Source: Haematococcus lacustris (taxonomy: Eukaryota > Chlorophyta > Chlorophyceae > Chlamydomonadales > Haematococcaceae). From it: a stretch of DNA of 64,000 nt. The notes below the pieces were generated by a model, which did not search any database, had not been told where the DNA came from, and saw only the letters and a list, made by a program, of their open reading frames with translations. The translations under genes were made by a program, and so were the position numbers. Location of the stretch: NCBI GenBank assembly GCA_030144725.1, contig JASKMD010000017.1, positions 4,285,521 through 4,349,520 of the forward strand. Direction: 5' to 3'. Below are positions 53,701-60,760 of this stretch, one piece after another; position 1 is the first letter of the stretch; every line of letters begins with the position of its first letter.

Positions 53701-56700
53701 CCCACATGATGATGAACAGCTGGTGGATAGTGTCCCTCATCTCCCATGGCAACATCTTGATGATCTCGTTCTCAATGCCGTCTGGCCCTGGTGCTTTGCC
53801 TCCTGCCAGCCTGCTGAGGCATTCTTGAAAGCCTGCTTTGTCCATGATGGCTGTGTGCAGCCAATGTATATTTTTGCAGGTGTGCAACGTGAAGGGGTCG
53901 TCGGCTTTGGGGCGGGCCCAGGGATAGTTTCTGGTCAGCGTGTTGGTGTAATGGCCGGTCTTCGGGTTTGGCGGCGTCAGCTTCTGTCCGTAGGCGGCGG
54001 TGATAATCCGGTTGAGGTCGGCCGGGGCTGTGCAGGTCTTCGTTGTGTCGGGATCCGATAGCGCTTGCAGGCCCTTGTGGTCGGTGCGGGACGGGCGAAG
54101 AATGTGTTTGTTAGCTTTCTTAGGCTGGGTGCTGATGAGTTGTTGCATTCTGACTCTGGCTTGCGCGATGGCGAGAGCGGAGTCGTCGTCGTCCAGCTGG
54201 TGTATTTGGTCGCGGTAGGAGTTGGTTAGCTTGGCGAGTGCGGCCGGCACGTGATCCTCGGTTGGGTCATCTCCCTGGCGCGCTTGTACCGCCTCCCTCA
54301 CCTCTGCGTTGGTCGTGTCCGTCTCTGGGATGAGATCTCCAATCGTCGGGTGGGAGCCGTTTTGTTTGAATAGCAGTCTTGCCTGCCGGCAGAGGTTCCT
54401 AGTAGTCTTGAGCTTTTCCCCTAGTGCCAGTCTGATCCTGCACATGGTTCTGCGTTGGTAGTGTTGCCCTCCTCTGGTTAGGGTCTTAGTGTTGCATGTC
54501 TGCATGGCAGTCCTCCTGCAGGTTTCCAGGAGGGTAGTAAGCATAGTAGATGCGGTGTCCACAGCCTCCCTGGCTGTGAGACCTGCCACTTGTGCTAGAC
54601 GTTGTGGATGGTGTGGGTTTGCCTTGTCTAGCGTGGCCAGGAAGTGGGTGGCTTCTGTGTACATAGGTGCCAGGTAGGCTGTCAGTCGTGCATGTAGCTG
54701 TGGGGCGCCTGAGCTGGGCTGTTGCACAGCTAGGCGGTAGGCTTCCCTGTCGTTGTTGGTGATGGGGGTGGTGAGGACGGTATGGCATTGCTTCTGGGGT
54801 GTACGTATGGCTGCTAGGTTTATGCCCAGTCTGGCTGTGGTTAGGGTGGCGGTGAGTGGTCTGTGGTCACTGAGGTACGCGTGCGTGTCGACGTGCGTGC
54901 GGTGCTCTGATCCGTGTCGAGCATCGCGCGTCAGGATGGCGTCGATGCGGCTGTTGCAGTGTGGTTGTTGGTAGGTCCAGGCCCGGTCCCCGGGGTCGGC
55001 CTCGGACAGGAGCAGCATATCGGCGAACTTCCTCATCATGCGGTCTTGTGTATACTCGGTGTGTCCGTATCGATCTTCTTTTCTCATCGTGGCGTTGATG
55101 TCTCCCGCCAGAATGAGTGATCCGGGAGCGCGTTCTGTGGTTGTTCGTATGTGTTCCTGCATTTTCTCTCGCAACGGGATCGCGTCGTCGTTGTCTCCTG
55201 AGGGCCAGTACGTGGCTACGATGGTAAGCTCTTCGCATTTGTGCTGGCGTAGGGTCAGGATCACGCATCGAGTGTTTACTTCCGCGTCTGTGCACGGCGG
55301 TAGCATAGTGGCATGCGTCTGGATAGCAAGGTCGTGTTTGATGCCTATGAGTACCTCGCTGTGGCCTCGGTGGCGGTGGACAATATAGTTGGGCATAACT
55401 CGTTTTAGCCATCCGCAGCTGGGGTTGTTGCTCTTTGGTTGGGTCATAGTCTCAGTGAGAATCAGAATGTCCGGGCTGTGCGTGTGCACTAGGTGTAGGA
55501 CATCTTTTCTGGACCTGTGGAGGCCTCTGACGTTGAAGGTAGTGAGGGTGATGGTTGTCCGGCTAGGTGTGGGCTGTGGCATCTGGCTTGGGAGGGTATT
55601 GCGTTGGCTTTGGGCTGTTGTGTCTTCAGGTGGGTTAGCTGTTTGGTAGGCGGTAGGGGGCAGGGTGGGGGCTACATTGAGGTATTGGTACATTGACGTC
55701 TGCGTGTGCGTGTCTCTAGGCAGAGCCCTGGGTTTGGGTCGCCGTATGGTGCTGCAACTGGTGGGACGTGATGATGCGGGCCGTGTAGTGTTGCGTTGCG
55801 TGGTGGGAAGGGTAACCGTGGGTGCTGCTTGGCGGTTTGGCGGCTGCTGGGTGGGCTTAGCCGGTGGGTGGGCATCCTCTCGTGGCGTGTCTTTGCGCTT
55901 GGTGCTCGTTTGTTGTGAAGTGTCGGTTCTGGGTGTGGGCTCAACCTGGGAGTGCAGGGCTCCCTGACATGTTGCGTGGCGGAGGTGGCAGACGAGCGGT
56001 GCGGCTGGGGGCTGATGTTGTGCGCCCCTAGGGGCCCATGCGCCTGCTCACTCCTAGGGCTTGATGGGGTTGTCCCTGCCCCACCCCTTGCTGTGGGCTC
56101 GGCTAAGTGTGCGGCAGGCATGCGAGGGCGGGAGCGAGCAGAGGGGCGGCGCAACCCTGGTTGTATGGCCCCTGCCCCTGCCCCTGCCCCTGCCCCTGCC
56201 CCTGCCCCTGCCCCTGCCCCTGCCCCTGCCCCTGCCCCTGCCCCTGCCCCTGCCCCTGCCCCTGCCCCTGCCCCTGCCCCTGCCCCTGCCCCTGCCCCTG
56301 CCCCTGCCCCTGCCCCTGCCCCTGCCCCTGCCCCTGCCTCTTCTTTCCCCACCACCAGCTGCGCCCTGCTCACAGTCGTCCTAGCCTGTCCACCATGGCA
56401 TGCACCCCCATGTAGCTCGGGCCCTGCCGTTACACCTGCCCCCTCCTGACTGCCACCACATGTGGTTCCACCTGCCACAGCAGCTGCTGGTGCGTTGTGC
56501 ACTGGTGCCCTGACCCAGCTGCCAAGCCCAGTGGCAGGGGCTGAGGCTGAGCCGTGGGAACCCTGCCCTGGCTGCAAAGGACCAGGCACAGGCCCGCGCA
56601 GGGTGGGCGGTGGCCCTTGGCTTCCTAGGTGCCTGGCCTGCCCTGCCAGTTGGCCCATCTGCTGGCGCATGGGGTGGCAGGGGGGATCAGGGGTGGGGGT

Positions 56701-56838
56701 AGGGGGCAGGCAAGGTGGGTCCTGCCCCTCGGCCAGCAGCGCAAGCAGCTCGTCGTGGGTGATGGTGAGGTGGGTGTGTCGGGGCAGCACTCTTTGGCAG
56801 AAAACCTGTGCCACTGTCACAGCCTGCTGCTGCTGTTT

Positions 56839-56891
<53 letters not shown>

Positions 56892-57796
56892 TGGCAGGTA
56901 AAGTGAATGAGTGGGTGGCCTTAGCGGTGGTTGCAATGTGGCGCACATACTCCGAGGTAGGCAGCACAGCATAATCATTCACGCCTGCAGCGCCAGCAGC
57001 ACCAACAATGGCAGCTGCGAGGATAATGGCGGCAGGGGCTAGAAGAGGTGAGGGTGAGGGGCATGAGGCATCAGTGGGAGGAGCTGGGAGGAAAGGAAAC
57101 AGTGTGATATGAATGGCAAGGGGGCAGGTTGGGATTGTGGCCACCCATGCGGGGTGTGGACTGGCTGCTGCTCGCAACCCAGCTGGTTTGCTCTGCTACT
57201 TGCACTGCACGCGCGCTGCGCACCTGTGCTGAGCTTGAACACACGCACATAATTTGTTTGCTGCAGCCGGTCGAGCTCATACTCCAGGGAGCAGCTGCTG
57301 TCTTGGAGCACGCTTCTCAGCTGCGTGGGCAGGGGGAGGTGTCCTAACTGCCTAGCTGGGCCTGGTGCCGCTGGCTGATCATATCAATCAATCATATATT
57401 GGTCAATCAGTGGTGGTCAGGTGAGGTCAGGTGAGGTCAGGCGAGGTCAACTCATGTCAGGCTGGCTTAAATCAGGCTGGCTGGCATGATTGCGGGGAGA
57501 GTCAGCATTTCATGTTAGCTCGAGAGTGGTTGTCATGACGGACAGGTGGCTGGACAGATGGACCTCTGGTGCAGGAACCTCTAGTGCAGGAACCTCTGGT
57601 GTATGTGTATTTGACCTCACTGTAGCACTGCTGCTTTCCCTTGCTGTCAGCCCTCCCATTTAAGACACTAGTTCTACAATACCTGCGAGGTGAGCACCAA
57701 GGCCGGCAGCTGCTCTCCGATGGCATACGACTTGAACTGAGCATGGAGTGACCATAGCGCTGCTTCGACGTCCTGAAGTGGCTGTCCATCGCTCAT
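47705..57796 (-). CDS. STK19-like winged-helix protein gene, interrupted by a LINE
   Basis: Exon 1 is 57796-57683 (start MSDGQPLQDVEAALWS), exon 2 is 57347-57224 and exon 3 starts at 56984; all join in phase. Exon 2 gives YELDRLQQTNYVRVFKLSTG and exon 3 continues VNDYAVLPTSEYV, then a polyQ run and a (CCCCTG)n-encoded Ala-Gly tract. A LINE sits at 55936-48393 inside this exon. Beyond it the same frame resumes and encodes DDQVSVLLQLGVLAR, YSFSVPGAGPVIKSVLAGRK and a basic tail to the stop at 47705. The PGAG..IK...GRKE block is the STK19 C-terminal signature. Without the LINE and one target duplication the reading frame is 652 codons plus stop. STK19 was first described as a kinase but is a DNA-binding protein tied to transcription-coupled repair. 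As sequenced, the allele should be broken. Confidence 0.8.
48378..48392. repeat. Target-site duplication of the LINE, 3' copy
   Basis: GGGCTCAACCTGGGA, identical to 55937-55951. Confidence 0.95.
48393..55936 (-). mobile_element. Full-length LINE retrotransposon (7,544 bp)
   Basis: The element is bounded by an exact 15-bp duplication. On its own strand it has a 243-nt leader, a single 2,394-codon frame and a 116-nt 3' UTR ending in (TTC)7-8 rather than poly(A). A CTCCGGCGGAGCCGG hairpin precedes the tail. The exact duplication and intact frame point to a recent insertion. Confidence 0.93.
48509..55693 (-). CDS. LINE polyprotein: APE endonuclease, reverse transcriptase, PHD finger, RNase H, C-terminal PD-(D/E)XK-like motif
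   Basis: 2,394 residues without a stop. Residues 47-285 form an APE endonuclease (TTFNVRGLH, ILILTET, LAGDINATM, SDHRPLTATL). Residues about 600-900 are the RT (GGKAPGPDGIENEI, AYRPVGLAN, QAGFRSHRDT, GTIQGDSLSPFLF and the catalytic YADD near 870). A basic SSRVRNKPPKP stretch follows. A PHD finger lies at about 1448-1498 (CELCWEPRGESPMCNNC, YHPACL, HWLCPVC). RNase H is at about 1930-2055 (YTDGSC, NRAELIAIL, ATDSL, GNEGADALAKHA). A CPLCGEADSATHLLSGC zinc motif is near 2180. RPDIIMI (2266) and LLEIKY (2294) are spaced like a PD-(D/E)XK nuclease. Having both APE and a restriction-like motif recalls Dualen/RandI LINEs of Chlamydomonas. No separate ORF1 is present. Confidence 0.9.
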   Translation of the reverse strand: MYQYLNVAPTLPPTAYQTANPPEDTTAQSQRNTLPSQMPQPTPSRTTITLTTFNVRGLHRSRKDVLHLVHTHSPDILILTETMTQPKSNNPSCGWLKRVMPNYIVHRHRGHSEVLIGIKHDLAIQTHATMLPPCTDAEVNTRCVILTLRQHKCEELTIVATYWPSGDNDDAIPLREKMQEHIRTTTERAPGSLILAGDINATMRKEDRYGHTEYTQDRMMRKFADMLLLSEADPGDRAWTYQQPHCNSRIDAILTRDARHGSEHRTHVDTHAYLSDHRPLTATLTTARLGINLAAIRTPQKQCHTVLTTPITNNDREAYRLAVQQPSSGAPQLHARLTAYLAPMYTEATHFLATLDKANPHHPQRLAQVAGLTAREAVDTASTMLTTLLETCRRTAMQTCNTKTLTRGGQHYQRRTMCRIRLALGEKLKTTRNLCRQARLLFKQNGSHPTIGDLIPETDTTNAEVREAVQARQGDDPTEDHVPAALAKLTNSYRDQIHQLDDDDSALAIAQARVRMQQLISTQPKKANKHILRPSRTDHKGLQALSDPDTTKTCTAPADLNRIITAAYGQKLTPPNPKTGHYTNTLTRNYPWARPKADDPFTLHTCKNIHWLHTAIMDKAGFQECLSRLAGGKAPGPDGIENEIIKMLPWEMRDTIHQLFIIMWATGCTPTTWKTSDTCLLYKDKGQETDLNAYRPVGLANTIYKLWTSLITKTLYEYAEANGMLSNCQAGFRSHRDTTQQLQMLVMALEDAKLAKTDIYALLVDFTSAFNTTCQDKLLWIMHDLGFPTDATDAVKDLYTGATTRFKTPYGHTDPVPVDRGTIQGDSLSPFLFLIYIEPLLRWLQVGARGYKFTSETTDSAGRFTIGSIDYADDIAILCNSISNLRCQADKLSAYSDWGHLIISHSKTLATAALHKAHQSGRCSTLADAEKQARRELQHVRLQGKPVTYLPPTAPFAYLGVLLTMTLNWKPQHMAMAAQLKQKLERLRRSFASARQAIHIIKTAIIPSLAYSFCVVPCTPGDLDLYDRAVNQCVKKKLRLPLGTTNAVIREDIDKLGLGISSTAQEYHARNTTALIHSLQSADDTHAHITRSMLHKQITWLYAQAAKHGHRMINMLQHTLRARQLLHATTAQLKATHQGEELYPKETKLLGQLITQDNSPLPHDIVNASITCLKSLGIKHASELQQAIADDTYIISGKMLKNRFGNKVKQKHYIALNKLAAMASRDKCPTATEAKAIADKRDTTMDLTAAQRKIKHWAAGLTELAPIGAEEDTTHRYADIRAFTVAKLPPTQPPAQEPIAERAQPPDDTLRRSSRVRNKPPKPSPATPQPKPPPKIGSKRQADDRHIQTIPEDVIHIPIMTLDSLPSWKANAACERSAKELGITLGAMYDHQESITKIDGWHWNGINKESYNNVHWGPTIIEKWALQMCKEEGYTPMHTEDISRADAKHVCTCELCWEPRGESPMCNNCMRAYHPACLAQTGLPGMTADKHWLCPVCAHGPDDVIDDMRKSAATDLMKVHWHPTTEPKALIQAHIDYTAKQKEYDAENNRRQGTGRPPPDAGLPGHTRQGLPDPHTWMPRCIDLHSKATFQVSPVNPQTDIVGTGRCETTIQQHAHITTPATSEGSQGPTLPQYSLPTHVIAHDEAGRTVGLITKSKQQDLATWLQHTPHPRDHATELVALLRRHDTQNTPQPIQAAQDKAISTLYNTHHFPSTVQRWANPLTVRAETTTYWSPDINDTAYGAHHNCLLVRHTGLSTWNVPAEDAIALKCIRHAIHSATQEEAMATILLIPGKKGISYPKHIDMLRSYPEYCQHIATIPLNKPNAAAKSDKHAKLITYIVWNQARQQLVTHGNPQGWLANTATALHPRLRTHPALAKPSQHNQPTPLPSGNHKHRGLPADHELPSTGHTRQTNQPAFQPTTHTHRAIPEWKKVTYTDGSCIKGTEGASVGAGVYTPASDARITIALTGDTTINRAELIAILSALQAGAKRIATDSLCSLYQIRRALANPMSLRTHRHKDILAKIATMLTNSQDTVHFFKVRAHSGIIGNEGADALAKHAARHPEQATTPGPCPPRHTEQHAWLSTTSELNVTTPMPDCRHSVRAHMSNKHKLGLANQESIYCQMSREITKAAAKGSCERVMTDAGIPTEAQRTALLYRTGGLYNQKLAMRWGKAADDRCPLCGEADSATHLLSGCSRTAALVQERHNGAGRLITKAISKGAQGGCIKFADIGSHERGETEGIDLPSATLRKALEVLSLSARDTNTTTRPDIIMINNTKKRKQGSNESTKHVTLLEIKYCADSRWADQLDNATTQHAAMAEAIIAAGHTVSVRPILLGIGGITYNTHTKLHMEAIGITQTNTTKLLNKLTRHAVISSHSIARTSYRLRAGVKDGG
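55937..55951. repeat. Target-site duplication of the LINE, 5' copy
   Basis: GGGCTCAACCTGGGA, identical to 48378-48392. Confidence 0.95.
56168..56338 (+). repeat. (CCCCTG)n, about 28 copies, in a coding exon
   Basis: It lies in exon 3 of the STK19-like gene, where the minus strand reads it as an Ala-Gly dipeptide repeat. As a six-base unit it can vary in length without breaking the frame. Confidence 0.9.
56829..56890 (+). repeat. CAG repeat encoding polyQ in the STK19-like protein
   Basis: About 20 CTG units on the plus strand, read as CAG (Gln) in exon 3, with one AAA codon in the run. Confidence 0.9.
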
Positions 57797-58023
57797 ACGG
57801 CCTCGCTAATGTCAGGCTTGAGTCATATTCCAAAACGGAACTTCAGCGTAAGTCGTAAGATGAGAACATGGAGAAAGATGACGCCTCGCTCCTTCCTCGC
57901 TTCTCGCTGCTATGTTCGTAACGAAGCTGCCGCAACGCAGAGGTGTTTCTCCCACGACTCGCCCAAGCTAAAGGAAAGGGTTCGGGACGACGAGCCGCGA
58001 CTTGCCACAGCTCGCGGGTTGCA
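57797..58023. promoter_or_regulatory. Divergent promoter region
   Basis: 227 bp separate the start codons of the STK19-like gene (-) and the 122-aa gene (+). Both promoters must lie here or in 5' UTR introns. No TATA box was evident. Confidence 0.45.
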
Positions 58024-58927
58024 ATGTCTCGAGCTGCTGCCCCTCACCTACTGCGCGGGGAGGACGAGGAAGAGCATCATTGGGTGTGGGACCGCCTAAC
58101 TGTCATCGCGCCCAACACCCTGACAATGAACGCGAGAGGGCGGCAGCTTGTGTTGACGCTTGACGGGCAGCAGCAGTGAGGAATCTCTTCAGCCTCCGGT
58201 GGCGTGACATTTGCCCTTGACTCCGCCCCCGCCTTGACCTGCATGCTTCGCGCTGTACTTTGTGCACTGCAGCGACTACGAGATGCCGTACGATGTAGAT
58301 ACCTCCCACCCCCTGACTGCGACACTGCACTACACTCCTGCTGCTGATGCTAGTAGTCCGGCAGGTGAAGACAAGAAACAGCTGTCCACATTATCCAACC
58401 CTTGCCTTGCAGTACATACTTTGCTTGCTGGCTGCAGGGTCCAAGCTGGTGCTTAATATGCGCAAGAAGCCAAACGATGGTGAGGGTACTGCTGCCACTA
58501 GGTGGCCATGCCTCTGTCCAGGTCAAACTTGCTCACTCAAGCTGTTGAATCCCAGGGGGGCAGGGTGGCCAAGCAGGGTGGCCAAGCAGCCGGGTCTCAC
58601 AGATCCTACTCCTGTTTGCATTGTTGTTCCTCAGGCCATATTGCTATATGCTCAGCTGCATGCCAACAGGCTTCAGGCGAACTGTTGTCTGTCAGTGCAT
58701 CAGCCCGACCTGTTCAGGTGCACCTGTGCCTTGCCTTGCTGCCAGCACCATCACCCCCTCTCCAAGCACGCACACACCACACTATCTAAGAGCGTTGCCC
58801 AGGCACCCCCACTGCCTTGCTCGGTTGCACCGTCACCCTTGCAGGCAGCCATGAGACACTGCAGCGCTTGAAGCTTGAAGCCATGGCCGACAATAGGCTG
58901 CTGAGCATCAGCGTGACGCAGCAGTAG
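58024..58927 (+). CDS. Hypothetical small protein (122 aa), four exons
   Basis: Exons 58024-58175, 58273-58364, 58438-58479 and 58845-58927 join in phase, with GTGAGG/GTGAAG donors and CTGCAG/TTGCAG acceptors, giving 123 codons with the stop. Blocks include EEEHHWVWDRLTVIAPNTLT, MPYDVDTSHPLTATLHYTP and LKLEAMADNRLLSISVTQQ. There is no signal peptide or membrane segment. A further possible exon (58632-58717) would break the frame of the last one and is left out. The family is not recognised. It is divergently arranged with the STK19-like gene. Confidence 0.65.
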
Positions 58928-59228
58928 AGGCGGATGCTCACCCTCAACTTCCTTTTGAGCCAAACAGCCTCACGGCTGATGGCTGAGTTGAACAAAGTGA
59001 ATAAAACTGACGATGAGTGGATCAGCCGTCCACAGATCGATTGAAGTTATCACGACTACCCAATGTTGTTTGGCGCACCATGTATTAGTCATGGGCTGTA
59101 TGCACCATCTTGAGGTTTTCAATGAGGTACATTGTGTGGCAGAGCGGAAGAAAACGTTGTTTAGGGCAGGAGCTGCACATCGACCGAAAGACCAAATTAC
59201 ACGTATGATTGTGAGGCTTCATCCAGCA
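58928..59228. other. Spacer with no gene seen
   Basis: AT-richer than its surroundings. It should contain the 3' UTR of the 122-aa gene. No RNA gene or repeat recognised. Confidence 0.4.
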
Positions 59229-59829
59229 CCTTAGCCCTCAACCTTGAGCCTTCATTGCAGTCGAACACTAGTTGTGGATCACTACAAAACGGTGTTTTGT
59301 CCAGTGATGGGTAATACAAGATACGTGTATCGATACCGATACGTATTATTCGTATTTAACACAGCTAGGGTCTGCGATAAAGCCATGCCGTGCGGGGTTG
59401 AAGCAATCGGCCTGCTCCCGGAGCAGTCGGTCGCATGTGCCGGTTTTACATGCAAGAACATCAGAATTGGGAGGCCCTGACTTTCCGCCGTCGCTGTCCT
59501 GCCCAGCCATCAAGGACAGGCTGCGGGACTGGCTGTGCTGCTCCTAGCTGCTCCTTTCCCGCGTGACATGTAGCCTCTGTATCGCTGTATTGTATCGATA
59601 CAAAAAATACACGTTTTTCGTGTATTTTCTTGTATTTCCTGTATCGATACATGTATTACCCATCACAGGATGGCATGCACATGGCATGCACATGGTCGCC
59701 TACCGCCTAAACTGTTACCTGACCCCGGAGAGCTTTGATGTAGAGTTGGCATGACAAACATGCATTAAGTGTAAGCTGATGGCAGCTCAACAAAGAGGGG
59801 CCACACACTACTGTGCCACAGCGGACTGG
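59229..59829 (-). mobile_element. 3' tail of Fanzor copy D, split by a MITE
   Basis: 59229-59301 and 59669-59760 match the tail seen at 40364 and 41610 (CAAAACACCGTTTTG hairpin, GGCTCAAGGTTGAGGG, CATGTGCATGCC repeats). The two parts are separated by the MITE at 59302-59668. Together they follow directly on the Fanzor D coding fragment. Confidence 0.75.
59302..59668. mobile_element. hAT-like MITE (367 bp)
   Basis: The ends CAGTGATGGGTAATAC and GTATTACCCATCACAG are near-perfect inverted repeats and resemble hAT termini (CAGNGATGGG). More pairing follows inward (GTATCGATAC). There is no transposase. An 8-bp target duplication could not be found, perhaps because the flank lost bases compared with the uninterrupted tails. 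Confidence 0.7.
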
Positions 59830-60060
59830 GTCTTGGGTGGCTTGTCTCGCAGCCGCGTGTAACCAAGGCCTGGGTACTCCTTGCCCTTGGCGGGCAGAGC
59901 TCCCTGCTCTGGCCACCAGCACAGCTCTAGTGGCCGCCACCTGCTCTCCCCAATGCGCTGCATGTTCAGCGCTGCATTGCAGTCCCTTTCCAGCCCCCTG
60001 CCTGGCTGTGGTGCTGGCTTGGCTTCAGCAGCCTTGTCCTTGCCCTTAGGGCTGGATAGG
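59830..60060 (-). pseudogene. Fanzor copy D, C-terminal fragment with RuvC-III
   Basis: The minus-strand frame starts KGKDKAAEAKPAPQPGR, then ERDCNAALNMQRIGESRW (last catalytic Asp), LELCWWPEQG and LPAKGKEYPGLGYTRLRDK, with a stop after KTQSAVAQ (about 59829). RuvC-I and RuvC-II are absent: upstream (60060-60270) is non-Fanzor sequence ending in the CCTTTGGAGG/GCCGGCT terminal block shared with the 40364 element. This suggests an internally deleted element with both ends kept. Confidence 0.8.
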
Positions 60061-60760
60061 GGGGCTAGACTTCAGCGGGCTTTCAATCGGACTTTCAATG
60101 GGATGCGGCTCTTGATCTGCGGTACTGGGCCACTTCCTCGGAGGCGTTGCGCCATCGGGCTCATATCTGCCCACACCTGCTCATACCCGGAGGCGATGTC
60201 ACTCACTGGACTACACAGGGCAAGCCGCCAAACGGCGCCTCCAAAGGGGCAGCCGGCTTACAGCAATGGCCAGCAAGCATATGCCTACCTGCTGTTGGCA
60301 AGCAGCAGCAGCCTGGAAGGATCGAGGCGAAGTGCATCACAATGGTCAATGCGTGGCATAGAGCAGAATTGGAGTGCGTCGAGGCCATCGAGAATCACTC
60401 CGAGTCATCGAGGCCATCGAGAACCACTCGGAGAACCACTTAGTGTCCGTCGAGAACCACTATTCACGGCCAATACATTTACCCTTTCGTGTCCAATCGT
60501 GCACTTTAGGTCATGGTAGGTGAAAAATGTGCGACACATGCTGTCGTGGGGTTCTGGCACCTCCTGTATGTGCAGGCCGCACCAGCAACACATCAAGGAC
60601 TGTGCTAGCCGCAGTTTCTGGCTGAAGTTGCCGGCTTGGCTCAGAGCTCGAGTTCAGCTGCTGTGTGCTAGTGTGCAAACCCCCGGTGTTCCTGTCCATC
60701 ATTGCACTCCTGCTCCGAAGAAGTTCATCCTGCTCATTGCCAGCCATCAAAACCGCCCGA
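60061..60760. other. Element remnant and importin 3' flank
   Basis: 60220-60260 carries GGCGCCTCCAAAGGGGCAGCCGGCTT, split here as GGCGCCTCCAAAGG and GCAGCCGGCTT, matching the end of the 40364 element. CATCGAGAACCACT-type units repeat near 60380-60460. No gene seen up to the importin stop. Confidence 0.45.

Noticed and set aside
56107..56415. Cys-Pro-rich small protein
   Set aside because: It is just another frame of the (CCCCTG)n repeat, which is coding on the other strand.
55672..57177. 501-codon frame as ORF1 of the LINE
   Set aside because: Most of it (56984-55937) is exon 3 of the STK19-like gene. Only the last 88 codons lie in the LINE leader, read through from the host frame.
58632..58717. 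Extra exon in the 122-aa gene
   Set aside because: It has AG and GT borders, but including it leads to an early stop in the last exon, while skipping it keeps the frame.
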